Shown here piece by piece: positions 1 to 9,012 of a stretch of 16,397 bases of DNA (position 1 is the stretch's first letter; each line of letters opens with the position of its first letter). A program made the translations under genes and the position numbers. This DNA is from Lichtheimia corymbifera B2541 (lineage: Eukaryota > Mucoromycota > Mucoromycetes > Mucorales > Lichtheimiaceae): contig JNEU01000282.1 of NCBI GenBank assembly GCA_000697475.1, positions 1 to 16,397 on the forward strand, given 5' to 3'. The notes beneath the pieces were generated by a model. The model worked only from the letters and a program-made list of their open reading frames with translations, did no database searches and was not told the DNA's origin.

Positions 1-454
1 CATGGCTAAAGTGCATACACGTGGTAGCAAACTTGCACCCACATATGAAGGTCCATACACTGTCTTACGCAAAACCGAAGGTGGTTCATACATCTTACAA
101 GATGAAACCGGTGCCTTAATGCCGCGAGATTATGCCCCTTCTGAGCTCAAGTTGATTTCCCATAAGGATGTTGTAACAACTGACGACCTTTATGAAGTCC
201 AAGCCATCATCGATCATCGAGGCAAACCGGGTCACCGTGAATACTTGGTACGATGGAAGGGCTATACCCCTGAAGATGATACATGGCAACTACCAGAGGA
301 CTTCACTGATCCTGATTTCATCCAGCAATACTGGAAACGACGTGGTGAGAAGCAAACCGATATTGCTCACAACACCAATAGTGCTGCGTCACACAAACGC
401 AAAGCACGCGGCCAAAGCACAGGCCAACGTCGATCCAAACGCAACAAACAATAA
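1..454 (+). CDS. Ty3/gypsy chromovirus Pol, C-terminal end of integrase with chromodomain (5' partial)
   Basis: This is the tail of a retrotransposon polyprotein; the reading frame is open at the left window edge and stops at TAA 452-454, leaving 150 visible residues. Counting from the ATG at 2, residues 11-52 look like the SH3-like end of the integrase, with the GPY/F motif (YEGPYTV, GPY at 17-19). A chromodomain follows at about residues 64-112 (YEVQAIIDH, YLVRWKGY, DDTWQLPEDF), retaining the aromatic positions Y64, W85 and W95. The last 35 residues are basic (KRKARGQ, RRSKRNK). In this family the integrase inserts the cDNA and the chromodomain steers it to chromatin marks; that role is family knowledge. 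Protease, reverse transcriptase and RNase H should lie left of the window. The frame shows no break, so the element may be recent. Confident on the family, less on the clade. Confidence 0.9.
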   Translation, partial: MAKVHTRGSKLAPTYEGPYTVLRKTEGGSYILQDETGALMPRDYAPSELKLISHKDVVTTDDLYEVQAIIDHRGKPGHREYLVRWKGYTPEDDTWQLPEDFTDPDFIQQYWKRRGEKQTDIAHNTNSAASHKRKARGQSTGQRRSKRNKQ

Positions 455-651
455 GGCAATACCTTTACCATTACCATTATACAACAATATTTTGATATCT
501 AAAGGCAATACCTTGATATATCACACGCTCGGTGGATCTTTTCCCATTTTTTTCCCACAGGGTTTTTTCACGGGTTTTTCTGATCTACCATCTATGGCGT
601 TTACACACACCTTTCATTTTTCAACGGTTGTTCCAACCTGGTGGGGGGTAA
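455..651 (+). other. Retrotransposon 3' untranslated stretch and polypurine tract
   Basis: Between the Pol stop and the LTR lie about 197 nt without a convincing coding frame. A 13-nt sequence (AAGGCAATACCTT) occurs twice, at 453-465 and 502-514. The stretch ends in a purine run, GGTGGGGGG at about 641-649, two or three bases before the LTR. That is where the plus-strand primer (polypurine tract) of an LTR retrotransposon lies. The assignment is by position and composition. Confidence 0.6.
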
Positions 652-905
652 TGTCGTATTTCAAGTACCAATACATCCAAGATCCATCACCCAGTACAAG
701 ATGACAAGCCAATGTATCACAGCGACCACACCTATCCCACAAGAGGACACCACATGTAACGTTCACACACATACACTCAAAATTCATCACACAACGAGCC
801 CCATCAACTCTATCCATCATCTTGTGTTTCCCCAACATCCCTATATGTATATCCCTTCCTCATATAGCATCATCACACAAGTATCATGGAAACGTATATA
901 AGACA
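652..905 (+). repeat. 3' long terminal repeat of the chromovirus
   Basis: The LTR is placed from TGTCGTAT at 652 to ATAAGACA at 905, 254 bp. These ends are inverted repeats (TGTCGTAT against TGTCTTAT, 7 of 8 matching) with the canonical TG...CA termini. It starts just after the polypurine tract and runs into different sequence after 905. A TATATAA stretch near its right end and the absence of coding frames fit an LTR. The expected target-site duplication on this side would be TGTTC (906-910). The 5' LTR is outside the window, so the boundaries rest on the terminal inverted repeat and the polypurine tract, not on an LTR-LTR match. Confidence 0.7.
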
Positions 906-1218
906 TGTTCTAGTTATAGCTGGTAACAGCAGTTGAATACAGTATATTGATTCTCAACGTACCTCCATCTTCTTTTATTTTGAAATATCTCGTAATGGCG
1001 GAATTATTGGCGATTTCATTATATTTTGTTTCCTTTTCCACCACTTCCTCCTTGAGCTTTTCATATGCAGAAAGTGCTTGTGCTACTCTTGGATCTCTTG
1101 GAGCGGAATCCTGCATAGCTTGAGGTGTTTGGTTTGTTTGTTGATTGTTGTTCTGAGCCTGCTGAGGAGTCTGCTTGTCCTGGTCAGTAGGCTTGTCAAT
1201 TTGCATAGGAGAGGCCAT
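906..1218 (-). pseudogene. 5' fragment of an unrecognised host gene, cut by the retrotransposon
   Basis: The frame starts at ATG 1218-1216 and gives about 85 residues. The N-terminal half is rich in Gln/Asn and Pro (KQTPQQAQNNNQQTNQTPQ). A charged, probably coiled-coil helix follows (ALSAYEKLKEEVVEKETKYN). At 963/962 there is a donor-like G|GTACGT and at 921-920 an acceptor-like ACCAG, so a 42-nt intron (962-921) is likely. If it is spliced, exon 2 keeps only 14 nt of host sequence before the LTR at 905, and translation runs into the LTR and soon stops. If unspliced, the frame ends at 910. Either way the protein seems short and the rest of the gene should lie beyond the other side of the element. 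I do not recognise the family. Confidence 0.55.
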
Positions 1219-1479
1219 TGTTGTGTTTTATCGTATTCACAGTAAAAAATGAGATGTCACAAAAAGATAGGGTCGAATCAAGTACTGTGAGACTGATGAT
1301 AATTGTTTTATTACAACATGGTTCTTTTTATATTTGTATGATATCAAGGGTTTCAATAAATGCATCGATGTAGGAGGATTATGCGCATAATGATACAAGG
1401 GATATTAGTGATGGGGTGATCAAGACCCTTCACATATTATTGACACGACACTTTCCTTGTGCTTGACACAATTCTCGAT
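1219..1479. promoter_or_regulatory. Divergent intergenic region
   Basis: These 261 bp separate the broken minus-strand gene from the plus-strand gene starting at 1480, so they should hold both promoters. The stretch is AT-rich. I see no clear TATA box at a convincing distance from either start; TTTTTATATTTG near 1325 is the nearest candidate for the plus-strand gene. An in-frame TGA at 1441-1443 closes the upstream frame of the plus-strand gene, which supports 1480 as its first ATG. Confidence 0.3.
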
Positions 1480-3407
1480 ATGAACGCAGAAGGCCATCCG
1501 TGGGTTCCTGGAACCAAAACCTTTGCAGAAGAAGCTTTACGTCGTCTTGGTGAAAGGCCTGGCTACGCTGTCTTGAAGATGGAGCTCGACCTAGCTCGAA
1601 CTGCGGTCAACGTATGGAGAAGCACGGATTCGTCAGGTGAGACAATGATAATATCATACTATACGTTGTGCAAAAAACTCATTTTTTTTTAAAAAAACAG
1701 GACGCCGTGAGAAGGCAATATTCAGAGGAAGCGATTACTATGTATTCGATTCAGAAAGTGGGACGTTGGCTCAAGGGAAACACTTCATGCGCTATGGATA
1801 TGCCCAAGGGGAGCGATATAGTGAAGCTCGGGTCAAGCAAACCAAAAGGCTCCAAGCGACCAACTGGAGCGTGTTCAGAAAACAACTCCAAGGCAAATAC
1901 AAGAACGACAAAGCCCTATGGCGAGCATGGCTACTGGATCTGGAACAAGGCAGAAATATCTATCAAGCAGCACTCGTCGATATTCTGCTTGGAGAATATG
2001 GCCATTTCACTCACTTTCCAAAACCACCCGGCTTTCCTGAAGGCGACTTCAGCTGGACCAATGACGAAGAGCTGGTCAATTGGTCGCATCAAGAACAAGC
2101 CCGCTTAATGCGTGCAGCTCTTCCCCCAGGCTTCTTCACGAGGGAGAGGCAACAGTACGCTGCCCTAAGAAATGGGTACTGTGACCGTGGTGCGGTTCAA
2201 TATTTCATCAAGGTTCCCATTTGGGTCGGCGCCAATGGAAAAGCGCATTTCACCGTGCTATTGGATGGGCAACTGCACAGCTATGGTGGTGGAATCACGA
2301 TAAGTGCCGACCTTGCCGGGACGAAAGTATATCTCGATTACGATCCTTCTAAAAGCAAGAACTCACTGGTAAGTTTATTTTTTTTTACTATCATCTTTTA
2401 CTGTCAAATTCGATTAACACGTATTATAGGTCCTCAAGAACGATAATGACGAGCTCGTGCCTGCTCATAACCCTGTCACAATACATTCCTTGAAACTCCG
2501 CGCACTTTTCGATCCATATTACCAAGTAATGAGGAAAACAGCTGCGATATATGATGTGCAAGATGAAACCTTGAACGCCAACCAGGAAGCGGTGTTTCAA
2601 TGGGACCACGTTATCAGGTTATTCCTTCAAGATCATTGTTCCCAGGGTCCTGTCCAGATGGTTACAAAGCCTTCAAACAAGTTTCAAGGTCTACGTACTT
2701 TTCACCAATTGCTTGAGGACACGTTTAGAATACATGGCGACGCTATAACAGAAGATGAGAAGAAGGTGTGGCGACATCAAACATCTTCAGAAACAGGAGG
2801 TTTGCGGTAAGTGGTAGTCTATCTTTGAGGATCTTTGTACAAGCGCTGATGTTTTCTTTTCTCACATAGACAAGTTAAAGAGCAATTTGATCACGTGTTC
2901 AAGAGCCGGCCTATCGAGAATAACAAGCACATCTGGACGATTGGCCAATATGACCCTGAAGCAGTCCCAGGCACAGAGGCTTTTCCTTTCAACGTCGATC
3001 CAAGCAAGCTTACCGTCTCTATCTCCTCCCAAAAAGGCGGTTTCACAATCAAGAACGTCGAACCCTTCATTGCATGGTGGAGAGAGAATCATATGAACAG
3101 CGATCCAGGCACACAGGTACTATTGGACTATTCGGGTGACAGCAGGCAGCTATACCCCGGCATGGATGAATTTTGGGCCGGTTTTGCGGCGGCTACCCAA
3201 CACTATGAATTCACTGAGGAGGATCTCAAGCCATACCGCAACACCAGAGACTACAAGAAGCCACAGTCATTGAACAAGGTGTGTTTTGCCAACAATCATT
3301 GGGGGATTCAAAAGGTCCCGAACAAGGATATCATAGCATGGATTGCCACTGTCCCCACCCCGAACAACCCTCCCGAGCTTAACGTTGAGCCCAGAGTAGC
3401 AGAATAA
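1480..3407 (+). CDS. Unrecognised 579-aa protein, four exons
   Basis: Exons are 1480-1636, 1701-2368, 2430-2806 and 2870-3407. Every junction has GT-AG ends (GTGAGA, then three GTAAG donors; acceptors AACAG, TATAG, ACATAG) and the phases agree, giving 579 residues ending at TAA 3405-3407. The ATG at 1480 is the first after an in-frame stop. The protein is mixed alpha/beta by eye and soluble, with no signal peptide or membrane segment. Trp and Tyr are frequent (WRAWLLDLEQG, FIAWWRENH). Segments such as HSYGGGITISADLAGTKVYL suggest a beta-rich middle part. I see no catalytic motif and recognise no family, so no function is offered. It lies between a retrotransposon-hit gene and repeat-rich DNA, which would fit a lineage-specific gene. 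The intron structure and lack of damage argue that it is real; an extra 5' exon cannot be excluded. Confidence 0.75.
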
Positions 3408-3735
3408 GAATTAAGAAGCAATAAAAGTGATGTGTATGGTGGTAGGAATGTATATATGTGTGTGTGATATGAGTAGTAACCAGAATTACTGGGTAACGTG
3501 TTGTTTATGGGGAAAGGGCACTTCTGGTCAAAAAGGATCATAATCAAGCACATATTCTCAATACCATCCTCCATATTGTCAATAAGTAGTCCAATCATTG
3601 AAAGCAATAAACGTTCACAATAATTGTTGGTAGTATATGCATTGTTTATTTTCCTTTTCTATACTTCTATGGGAATTCGTAAGGTTGTGTGGTTGGTTAG
3701 GTGGTTGGTTGATGGAAGAAGTAGATAGGGTGCAT
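3408..3735. other. 3' flank of the 579-aa gene, with poly(A) signal
   Basis: A canonical AATAAA lies at 3420-3425, only 13 nt after the stop codon, and a second AATAAA occurs at 3606-3611. A TG-rich run follows (3430-3470). Beyond that I see no gene, RNA or repeat in this stretch; short open frames here have no protein-like features. Confidence 0.45.
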
Positions 3736-4784
3736 TCAACAGTGTTTCAGTGTAAAGATAAGAATACCATGGGTGGATTGTGATAGCGTTTGAAATGATG
3801 GATGAGGTGAAAAGGAAAGTTGGTCAATACGATAATAGTGTTGGATCCAAATGATGTCGTCGATGCGATCTCTGCTGATACCGCGTAGGTGGTCGTCATT
3901 GAAGATGATTGCCTTTGATGGGTAATATAGTCGACTTTGATTGATGATTGACTCCTTTAAACCGAGATAGGCACTACTGTGTAATAATTTATGAAACACT
4001 CCAAATATCACGTTGGATCCAATCTTCATTCAATAAACAAGTCAAAGAATAGCACATGGTAGTGTGGATGTTTATCAAGTGGATATGATAAAGGAAGGGC
4101 ATTGCAAATTGAATAAGATACGGGTGAATCGAATAGAGGGTAATAGGGAATATTGGCTCAGGAATTCTTGGTTGCTGCCGTCATAAACATCCTTCATCCA
4201 TGATTGTAAAATAGCTGCTGCGTGCATCGAATCGAGTGCTCCCATATCATCCATGGCTGTACGACACCCTTTGTCAATTCCATCTGATCTTATCATCATC
4301 CTCAGTTCCTGCAGGCAACGAGCCAAGTCGCCAAAGCAATATCTCGTCGTTGCCCCTTGATTGCATCCATCCATCCATAACTATTGTAAGTCCAATAAGA
4401 GCTTCTCTGATAGCTGCTGATATGCTTTCTTTTCCATCCGACTGTTGGTCAATCTCTTTCTTGGCTGCTCAACCAGGTGTAGATTGCTTGTATTTCAATG
4501 AGATTGATAGCTGATATGGCACTCCATCCATTGGAATCCGTATGTATCAAAGCAAGTTGCTGCAAGTAAATAAAGCTGCTTCTATACAATGCCGATTTGC
4601 TGTTCACGTGAAAAGGCTGCAAGTAGCTTGAGACAATGGAATAAAAGACCTTGCTAATAGCAACGGCTGCTGCGTTGGGTCGCGGCAGAGAAGCGTGCAA
4701 GAGCGTGTGTTGTAGTCGAGTGACAAGGCTGTGAACACTTTTTGACTGCAGTGGAGTGAATAGCAATTGCTGGAATGAACGCTG
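3736..4784 (-). pseudogene. Probable decayed or unresolved multi-exon gene
   Basis: Several minus-strand segments read like real protein but lie in different frames. The first (about 4781 down to 4449) has a helical composition (AAVAISKVFYSIVSSYLQPF, WSAISAINLIEIQAIYTWL). The next (about 4470 to 4274) contains SISAAIREALIGLTIVMDG. The third (4374 to 4075) contains AAAILQSWMKDVYDG and FLSQYSLLPSIRFTRI, and a last one (about 3990 to 3736) has RDRIDDIIWIQHYYRIDQL. An acceptor-like TAACAG precedes the first near 4782 and an ACACAG near 3980. I could not join the pieces with phase-consistent introns; the first two differ by a one-base shift near 4460. An alpha-helical repeat (HEAT-like) protein is possible but unproven. 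It may be a pseudogene, a gene with unusual introns, or a mis-sequenced one. Function unknown. Confidence 0.3.
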
Positions 4785-5091
4785 TTACGATTGGTTGTGG
4801 CGGATGAGAGTGCAAGAGAGTGTGTAGTAGTATCAAGGAACACGGGTGTTGTTGTAGTGGAGTGCACACACCATGACCTTGCCCATTCAGTCAAAGACAA
4901 CCGGATCGCGATAGTTGTAGGACTGACATGGTGGATTGAAGCAGAACAATCGTTCGCAGGTTGTAGTTGTACTTGAATGGGGCAACAGTTGAGAATGGGA
5001 AGAAGAGGCAAGAAGCAAGGAGTGGGAAGAGCTGGAAATTAAAATAGGTCAGGCACCGTCCGACAGATCCATGCACACTATAAATTAATCC
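4785..5091. other. Intergenic stretch without a supported gene
   Basis: Open frames exist on both strands but have biased, low-complexity composition (runs of Thr, Ser, Val) and no recognisable motif. TATAAATTA at about 5081-5089 lies just upstream of the repeat array and of a short ATG-initiated frame at 5092. No RNA gene seen. Confidence 0.3.
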
Positions 5092-5715
5092 ATGACCTTG
5101 ATTGCCTCTCTCGAACCTGAAACTTTCACACAATATGCTCTTGGTCATGCTGATCAACTTTGTATTAATAAAGAACCCATGCTTCATTTGAAAATTTTGA
5201 ATGGGAGGGTATAATGTGGGGTTTACTATGGATGGTCGGAAATCGGGTACGCGCCGGATTTATGATTTATCGAAGTAGTATGTATTAACTTGGGATTGCC
5301 CATTTCGAACCTGAAATTTGGTCAGAAGGTTCGCTGGGGCATGCTGATCAACCACATTCATTTAAAAATCGCAGGCTTCATTATAAATGTTTTGAATGCG
5401 GGGCGGCCCAAATGTAGGGCAAAAGTAGGTTGGACGCTCACTGAGCCTGAGATTGGCTACCTCGAACCTGAAACTTTCATGCAAGGTACTTTCGATCACG
5501 GCGAGCAATTTCGTTCTCATAAAGATGCCACACTTCATTATGAAGATTTTGAATGGCGGCGCCCGGATGTATGGAGGGAAACGTAGATAAGATGTACGGC
5601 CGCGCCCGCCGATATTGGTGATCTCGAATATGAAACTTGGTCGGAAGGTCCTCTCCGCCATGCTGATCAACTTTATTCTCATAAAGACACCACACTTCAT
5701 CATGGCAACTTGTAG
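5092..5715 (+). repeat. Four-copy degenerate tandem repeat, about 160-bp period, frame-conserved
   Basis: Four diverged copies begin at 5101, 5295, 5452 and 5614 (spacings 194, 157 and 162 bp). Each carries about 100 bp that align without gaps, anchored by TCGAACCTGAAA, CATGCTGATCAA and ACTTCAT. On the plus strand each copy is open for about 33 or more codons with a shared pattern, roughly LEPETW, EG, HADQL, SHK and LH, and each closes with a stop soon afterwards. The first copy begins with an ATG at 5092 and could encode 40 residues (to 5214). Copy spacings are not all multiples of three, so there is no single long frame. The spacers also share words (AAAATAGGT and AAAAGTAGGT). It could be a decayed tandem-repeat gene, a tandem family of small ORFs, or a non-coding satellite. 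I recognise no protein family. Confidence 0.6.
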
Positions 5716-6408
5716 AAACAGGCACCTTATGTTTTTACATATGATGTGAGGTGATGCTATATGGAGAATGATGTTTGTTCATTGTGAAGTATCATGCAAA
5801 TGAGCTGTGCTACACAAACACGCCCCTCTGCATCTTTGGCTCTATCTGGGTCCCGCTGCTTGACAATGAACCGAACACGCAAGCTTCAAGACCAATCATC
5901 TAGTTCCGAGACTATAGAAATTTCAGCGTGTACTCCACTTTGTCCATTCTCCAAGTGATCGTTCATCCACTATCACGCAATAATAAACCACCCTGGTTAA
6001 CTCATGGACATTCAATCACACCAAGGCTCTCTGTAAAAGATACTCATCAAGCATCAATCTTTCAGATCATCACCATTCTCAACTGACATTTTACCACTCT
6101 TTTGTGGTCACAGGAATACTAAAGTACTAGTGTCATCGTCTCTTTTGTACACATTGTATTCAACTTGCATAATCAAAATAAGAGCACCTTCTTTGCATGA
6201 ATCCACCAAAATCCTCTTTTTGTTCATTACCACTGTATTGTTGAAAATGATCTGATGCATTTTACAAAGAGAAAGATAAAAACAGAAACGATGACTATTT
6301 ACATATAAAGGTAAGAGGGGAAAAAGGTGATAGAGGCGAGGATGGGATGGGAGAGGTGTGTGTGTGGAAAAGGGAGGATAAAAAAGAAGAAGAAAAAGAA
6401 GAGTATTA
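5716..6408. other. Intergenic stretch, 3' flank of the GATA gene
   Basis: No supported gene, tRNA or repeat is visible here. The right end (about 6300-6408) is purine-rich on the plus strand and is presumably 3' untranslated sequence of the minus-strand GATA gene. I found no AATAAA on the minus strand within 300 nt of the stop; a variant signal must be used. A frame overlapping the GATA gene extends into this region but is its shadow. Confidence 0.4.
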
Positions 6409-6739
6409 TCAGCTTCGCTTGAGAAGAGTAAGAACAGCGGCAGCTTCAACAGCATCGACACCAGCAAAAGGGGTGTCTGATAAACTAGCCATGTCGACTG
6501 TATGACGTCGGTGTTGAACAATGACTGATAGAGGGGGTGAAGATCCCGGTGAAGATTCATCCAATGGGCTATACGATCCTGACATGGAGGATGATAAACT
6601 ATGTGCTTCGTAAGGCATTTGTGTTGGTTGATGTGGTTGATGTACTGGCCATGGTACAGCAAACGATGAATCACTGATGCTTAAATTCTGTGCAGCCGTA
6701 ATATTGTTCTCCATATCATCATCACTCATCCTTGACGTT

Positions 6740-6770
<31 letters not shown>

Positions 6771-8410
6771 CCTTTGTTCGTCGCGTTGAGCCCATTGACT
6801 TTTTTCGTTTCTTGTCACTGCCTCTGCGTTCTCGAGTAGAAGTTGAAGGTGTTGATAACGTGGCCGTTGTAGTAGGTCCCGTGTCATTACTGCTATTGCT
6901 GCTGCTGCTGCCGGCAAGAATCTTTCCATGCTTCCACTTGACACCACATGCATTGCATAGAGTACCTGCACCTTGTGGGCCACGTCTCCACATGGGTGTG
7001 CTTTTAGATCCACAATACAAGCATTTCTTGACCGCACTTCCAGTACTTGCTGATCGTGCATGTTTGTTAGGTTGTTGTTGCGATGGGGTGGAGGATGTTG
7101 TAGCCCGGTCGTTTTCCTCTGTGACACCTTGTACGACATAAAAAGTTAAAATAAGCAAGGGGGAGAGAGAATGTATGTGCGTATTGCATACCTTTATCAT
7201 CACGTTGTTGAAAAGTCGTTTTTGGAGTAGCACAAAGCATTTCTTCCCATTCAGTTTGGGCTTGTTCTTGTTTGGGAGGAGGTGAAGTGATGGTGGCGGT
7301 AGTAGTAGTAGCCATGGTGGATGACAATGTTCTGACGCCATTGGTTTGCTGTGTGTGAAACTTCATCTGCATGACAGAAATACACATGTCGGTTATACTC
7401 TTCCATTGGCAACCTTTTTTTTTCCAGCGACTTACCAATTGCACCATCTTTTCACACACGTTCTCGAATTCTGATACAGTTTGCTTGATGGCAAGGAATA
7501 ACCTTCGAGATACACCTGATAAACGCATATTCACAACTCTTGATCGTGTGTCTTCAGTCTCTACAGTGGACGATCGACGACGAGCTGCTGAGCTACACAC
7601 GGCAGCAAATTCTTCCAGTTTGGTCGCATAGGGTCGATTACTCTTTTGTTCATCCACATCCGCATGAAAGGAGCATAATACCTAGATGGATATATAAGTA
7701 AAAAGAAGTGTGATGTATCATTTCATATGTATATACCTCAAAAGGCGGGTGATCATTCATAGCTTCGGTGATGGCATCATGTGGGAAAAGATAATACTCG
7801 AGATCTGTTGATGGCTCATGGTGATGTAATGAAGACGGTGGATCCAAACAAAAGACCACATCATGTCGAAGCACCTTGTGACGCCTACGTTTCTTTGGAG
7901 GGAGGGAGGTTTCTGGAGCAATAGGTGGTGGTGCCATGGGTGATGATAAGGATGAAGAAAACAATACAGGACTCGCCCGTTTTGTAATAGTGTCGGGATG
8001 ATGATGCTCGATTGCTTGTTCGTCGCCATGATCCATATCCATCATCATGGTATCGAGATGAGTCGTGCTGGATGATATCGATTTGGATGGCTCTGGAACG
8101 TCATTCTCGGTGACTTCATAGAAGGCTGCCGTGGATACCAATGTGCCATATTGTAGGTTAGCAACCCCCAAGTAGTGGATCTCGACCCGATGACACCCAT
8201 CGCAGCACGATGAAGCAGTTGGTAACTGATAACGTTGAAACAGATCGCTTGCCCAAGGTCTACACACAATCACGCCCCCAACATGTCACAGTGAGATAAA
8301 AGAGGTCCGTCTCATCGTCGAGTAGATTTGAGCCGGTGCATTTACCCATAACTCTGATTAGTGCTTGATGACACCTCGCTATCTGTTCTTGACCGTGCAA
8401 TAAACGTCAT
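6409..8410 (-). CDS. GATA-type zinc-finger transcription factor (class IVb), five exons
   Basis: Exons run 8410-8346, 8259-7737, 7681-7436, 7366-7192 and 7127-6409. All junctions are GT-AG with matching phases and give 575 residues, stop TGA 6411-6409. The GATA finger is at residues 372-397: CLYC, an 18-residue loop with [14 protein letters not shown], then CNAC, followed by the basic GVKWKHGK tail. The CX2CX18CX2C spacing is the fungal class IVb form, as in white-collar and NsdD-type factors. Basic stretches PPKKRRRHK (about 142-150) and DKKRKKS (after the finger) are likely nuclear signals. The N-terminal 330 residues hold a Cys-rich CCDGCHR (40-46) and no clear PAS domain. An Ala run of GCN triplets follows the finger, and the C-terminus is Ser/Pro-rich. 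It should bind GATA-containing promoters in the nucleus; the pathway it controls cannot be read from this sequence. Confidence 0.85.
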
Positions 8411-8642
8411 GATGCGGCCAATTGGTCAAGACAAGTGACAAAGGAGAATAAAAGACGAGTAGATCTGCAAGTGGCTCAAGTAAGTGGATTGTAACAGGCT
8501 CATAAAAGAGGGGCCGATGACCACATTTACCCACACGGATAGATTACAAGTAGAAGAGGAGAATAGTAGATCGTTGTTCTTTTTGGAATAAAGGGAACTG
8601 AGACACAATAGAGCAAAAGTCTCAAATGAGTTGTATGCAACA

Positions 8643-8728
8643 AGTGTGTGTGTATGTGCGTGTGTGTGTGTGAGCGTGTGTTTGTGAGAGAGAGAGAGAG
8701 AGAGTGCGAAGGGGAGAGAGAGAGAGCG
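8643..8728 (+). repeat. Compound (GT)n/(GA)n microsatellite
   Basis: Interrupted GT runs (8643-8685) pass into GA runs (8688-8703 and 8714-8727). On the minus strand this is a CT then CA tract 230 to 320 nt upstream of the GATA gene start codon. Such tracts are common in fungal promoters; length variation between strains is expected. Confidence 0.8.
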
Positions 8729-8913
8729 AGTACAAAGAACAAGGCAGCAGGTGCCAAAAAAAAGCGGGGGAGCTCCACAGCCTTGGGGGGAGTTGGAGGA
8801 GTTAATGGGAACTAGACCCGCCCAACACTTCTTTTTCTTGGTCGACCGGTAAAAAAATGGCATCATCATTTATCGCTTACAAACAAAATGTCCCCAAACG
8901 GGATCATCTTTTT

Positions 8914-8919
8914 TTTATT
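8914..8919 (-). other. Poly(A) signal of the ADP/ATP carrier gene
   Basis: AATAAA on the minus strand, about 95 nt downstream of the TAA at 9015-9013, in a T-rich plus-strand context. Position and sequence fit the 3' processing signal for that transcript. Confidence 0.5.
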
Positions 8920-9012
8920 CTCTCTATTTTGTCTTTAAACAAAATGATGAAATGATATGTCTATGATGCTGTATTATGAGATGTAGTCGTAATGGGATGA
9001 TGTAATGCAAGT

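Larger units (their letters stand above)
8411..9012. promoter_or_regulatory. GATA-gene promoter side, microsatellite and ADP/ATP-carrier 3' flank
   Basis: The left part is upstream of the GATA gene start at 8410 and should hold its promoter and 5' leader; seen from the minus strand it is pyrimidine-rich. The centre is a compound microsatellite. The right part is the 3' flank of the ADP/ATP carrier, with an AATAAA on the minus strand (8919-8914), about 95 nt after that gene's stop. Nothing coding is supported: the long open frames here are the low-complexity translation of the repeat. Confidence 0.5.

Noticed and set aside
192..704. Plus-strand open frame of 170 codons overlapping the retrotransposon tail and LTR
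   Set aside because: It is out of frame with the clear integrase/chromodomain frame and crosses the LTR boundary; no protein-like pattern.
6108..6674. Minus-strand frame of 188 codons with hydrophobic segments
   Set aside because: Overlaps the last exon of the GATA gene in another frame; composition is that of low-complexity DNA.
6726..7139. Minus-strand frame ending in a poly-Gln run
   Set aside because: Alternative frame of the same GCN triplets that encode Ala in the GATA gene; the zinc finger fixes the real frame.
6677..7141. Plus-strand open frame rich in Ala, Val and Leu
   Set aside because: It is the antisense of the Ala- and Ser-rich part of the GATA gene; the triplet repeats keep all frames open.
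8643..8728. Possible CRISPR array or structured RNA in the repetitive tract
   Set aside because: The repeats are dinucleotides without spacers; it is a microsatellite.
8426..8869. Minus-strand frame with LSLSLS and HTHTHT runs
   Set aside because: Translation of the GT/GA microsatellite; no conserved pattern.
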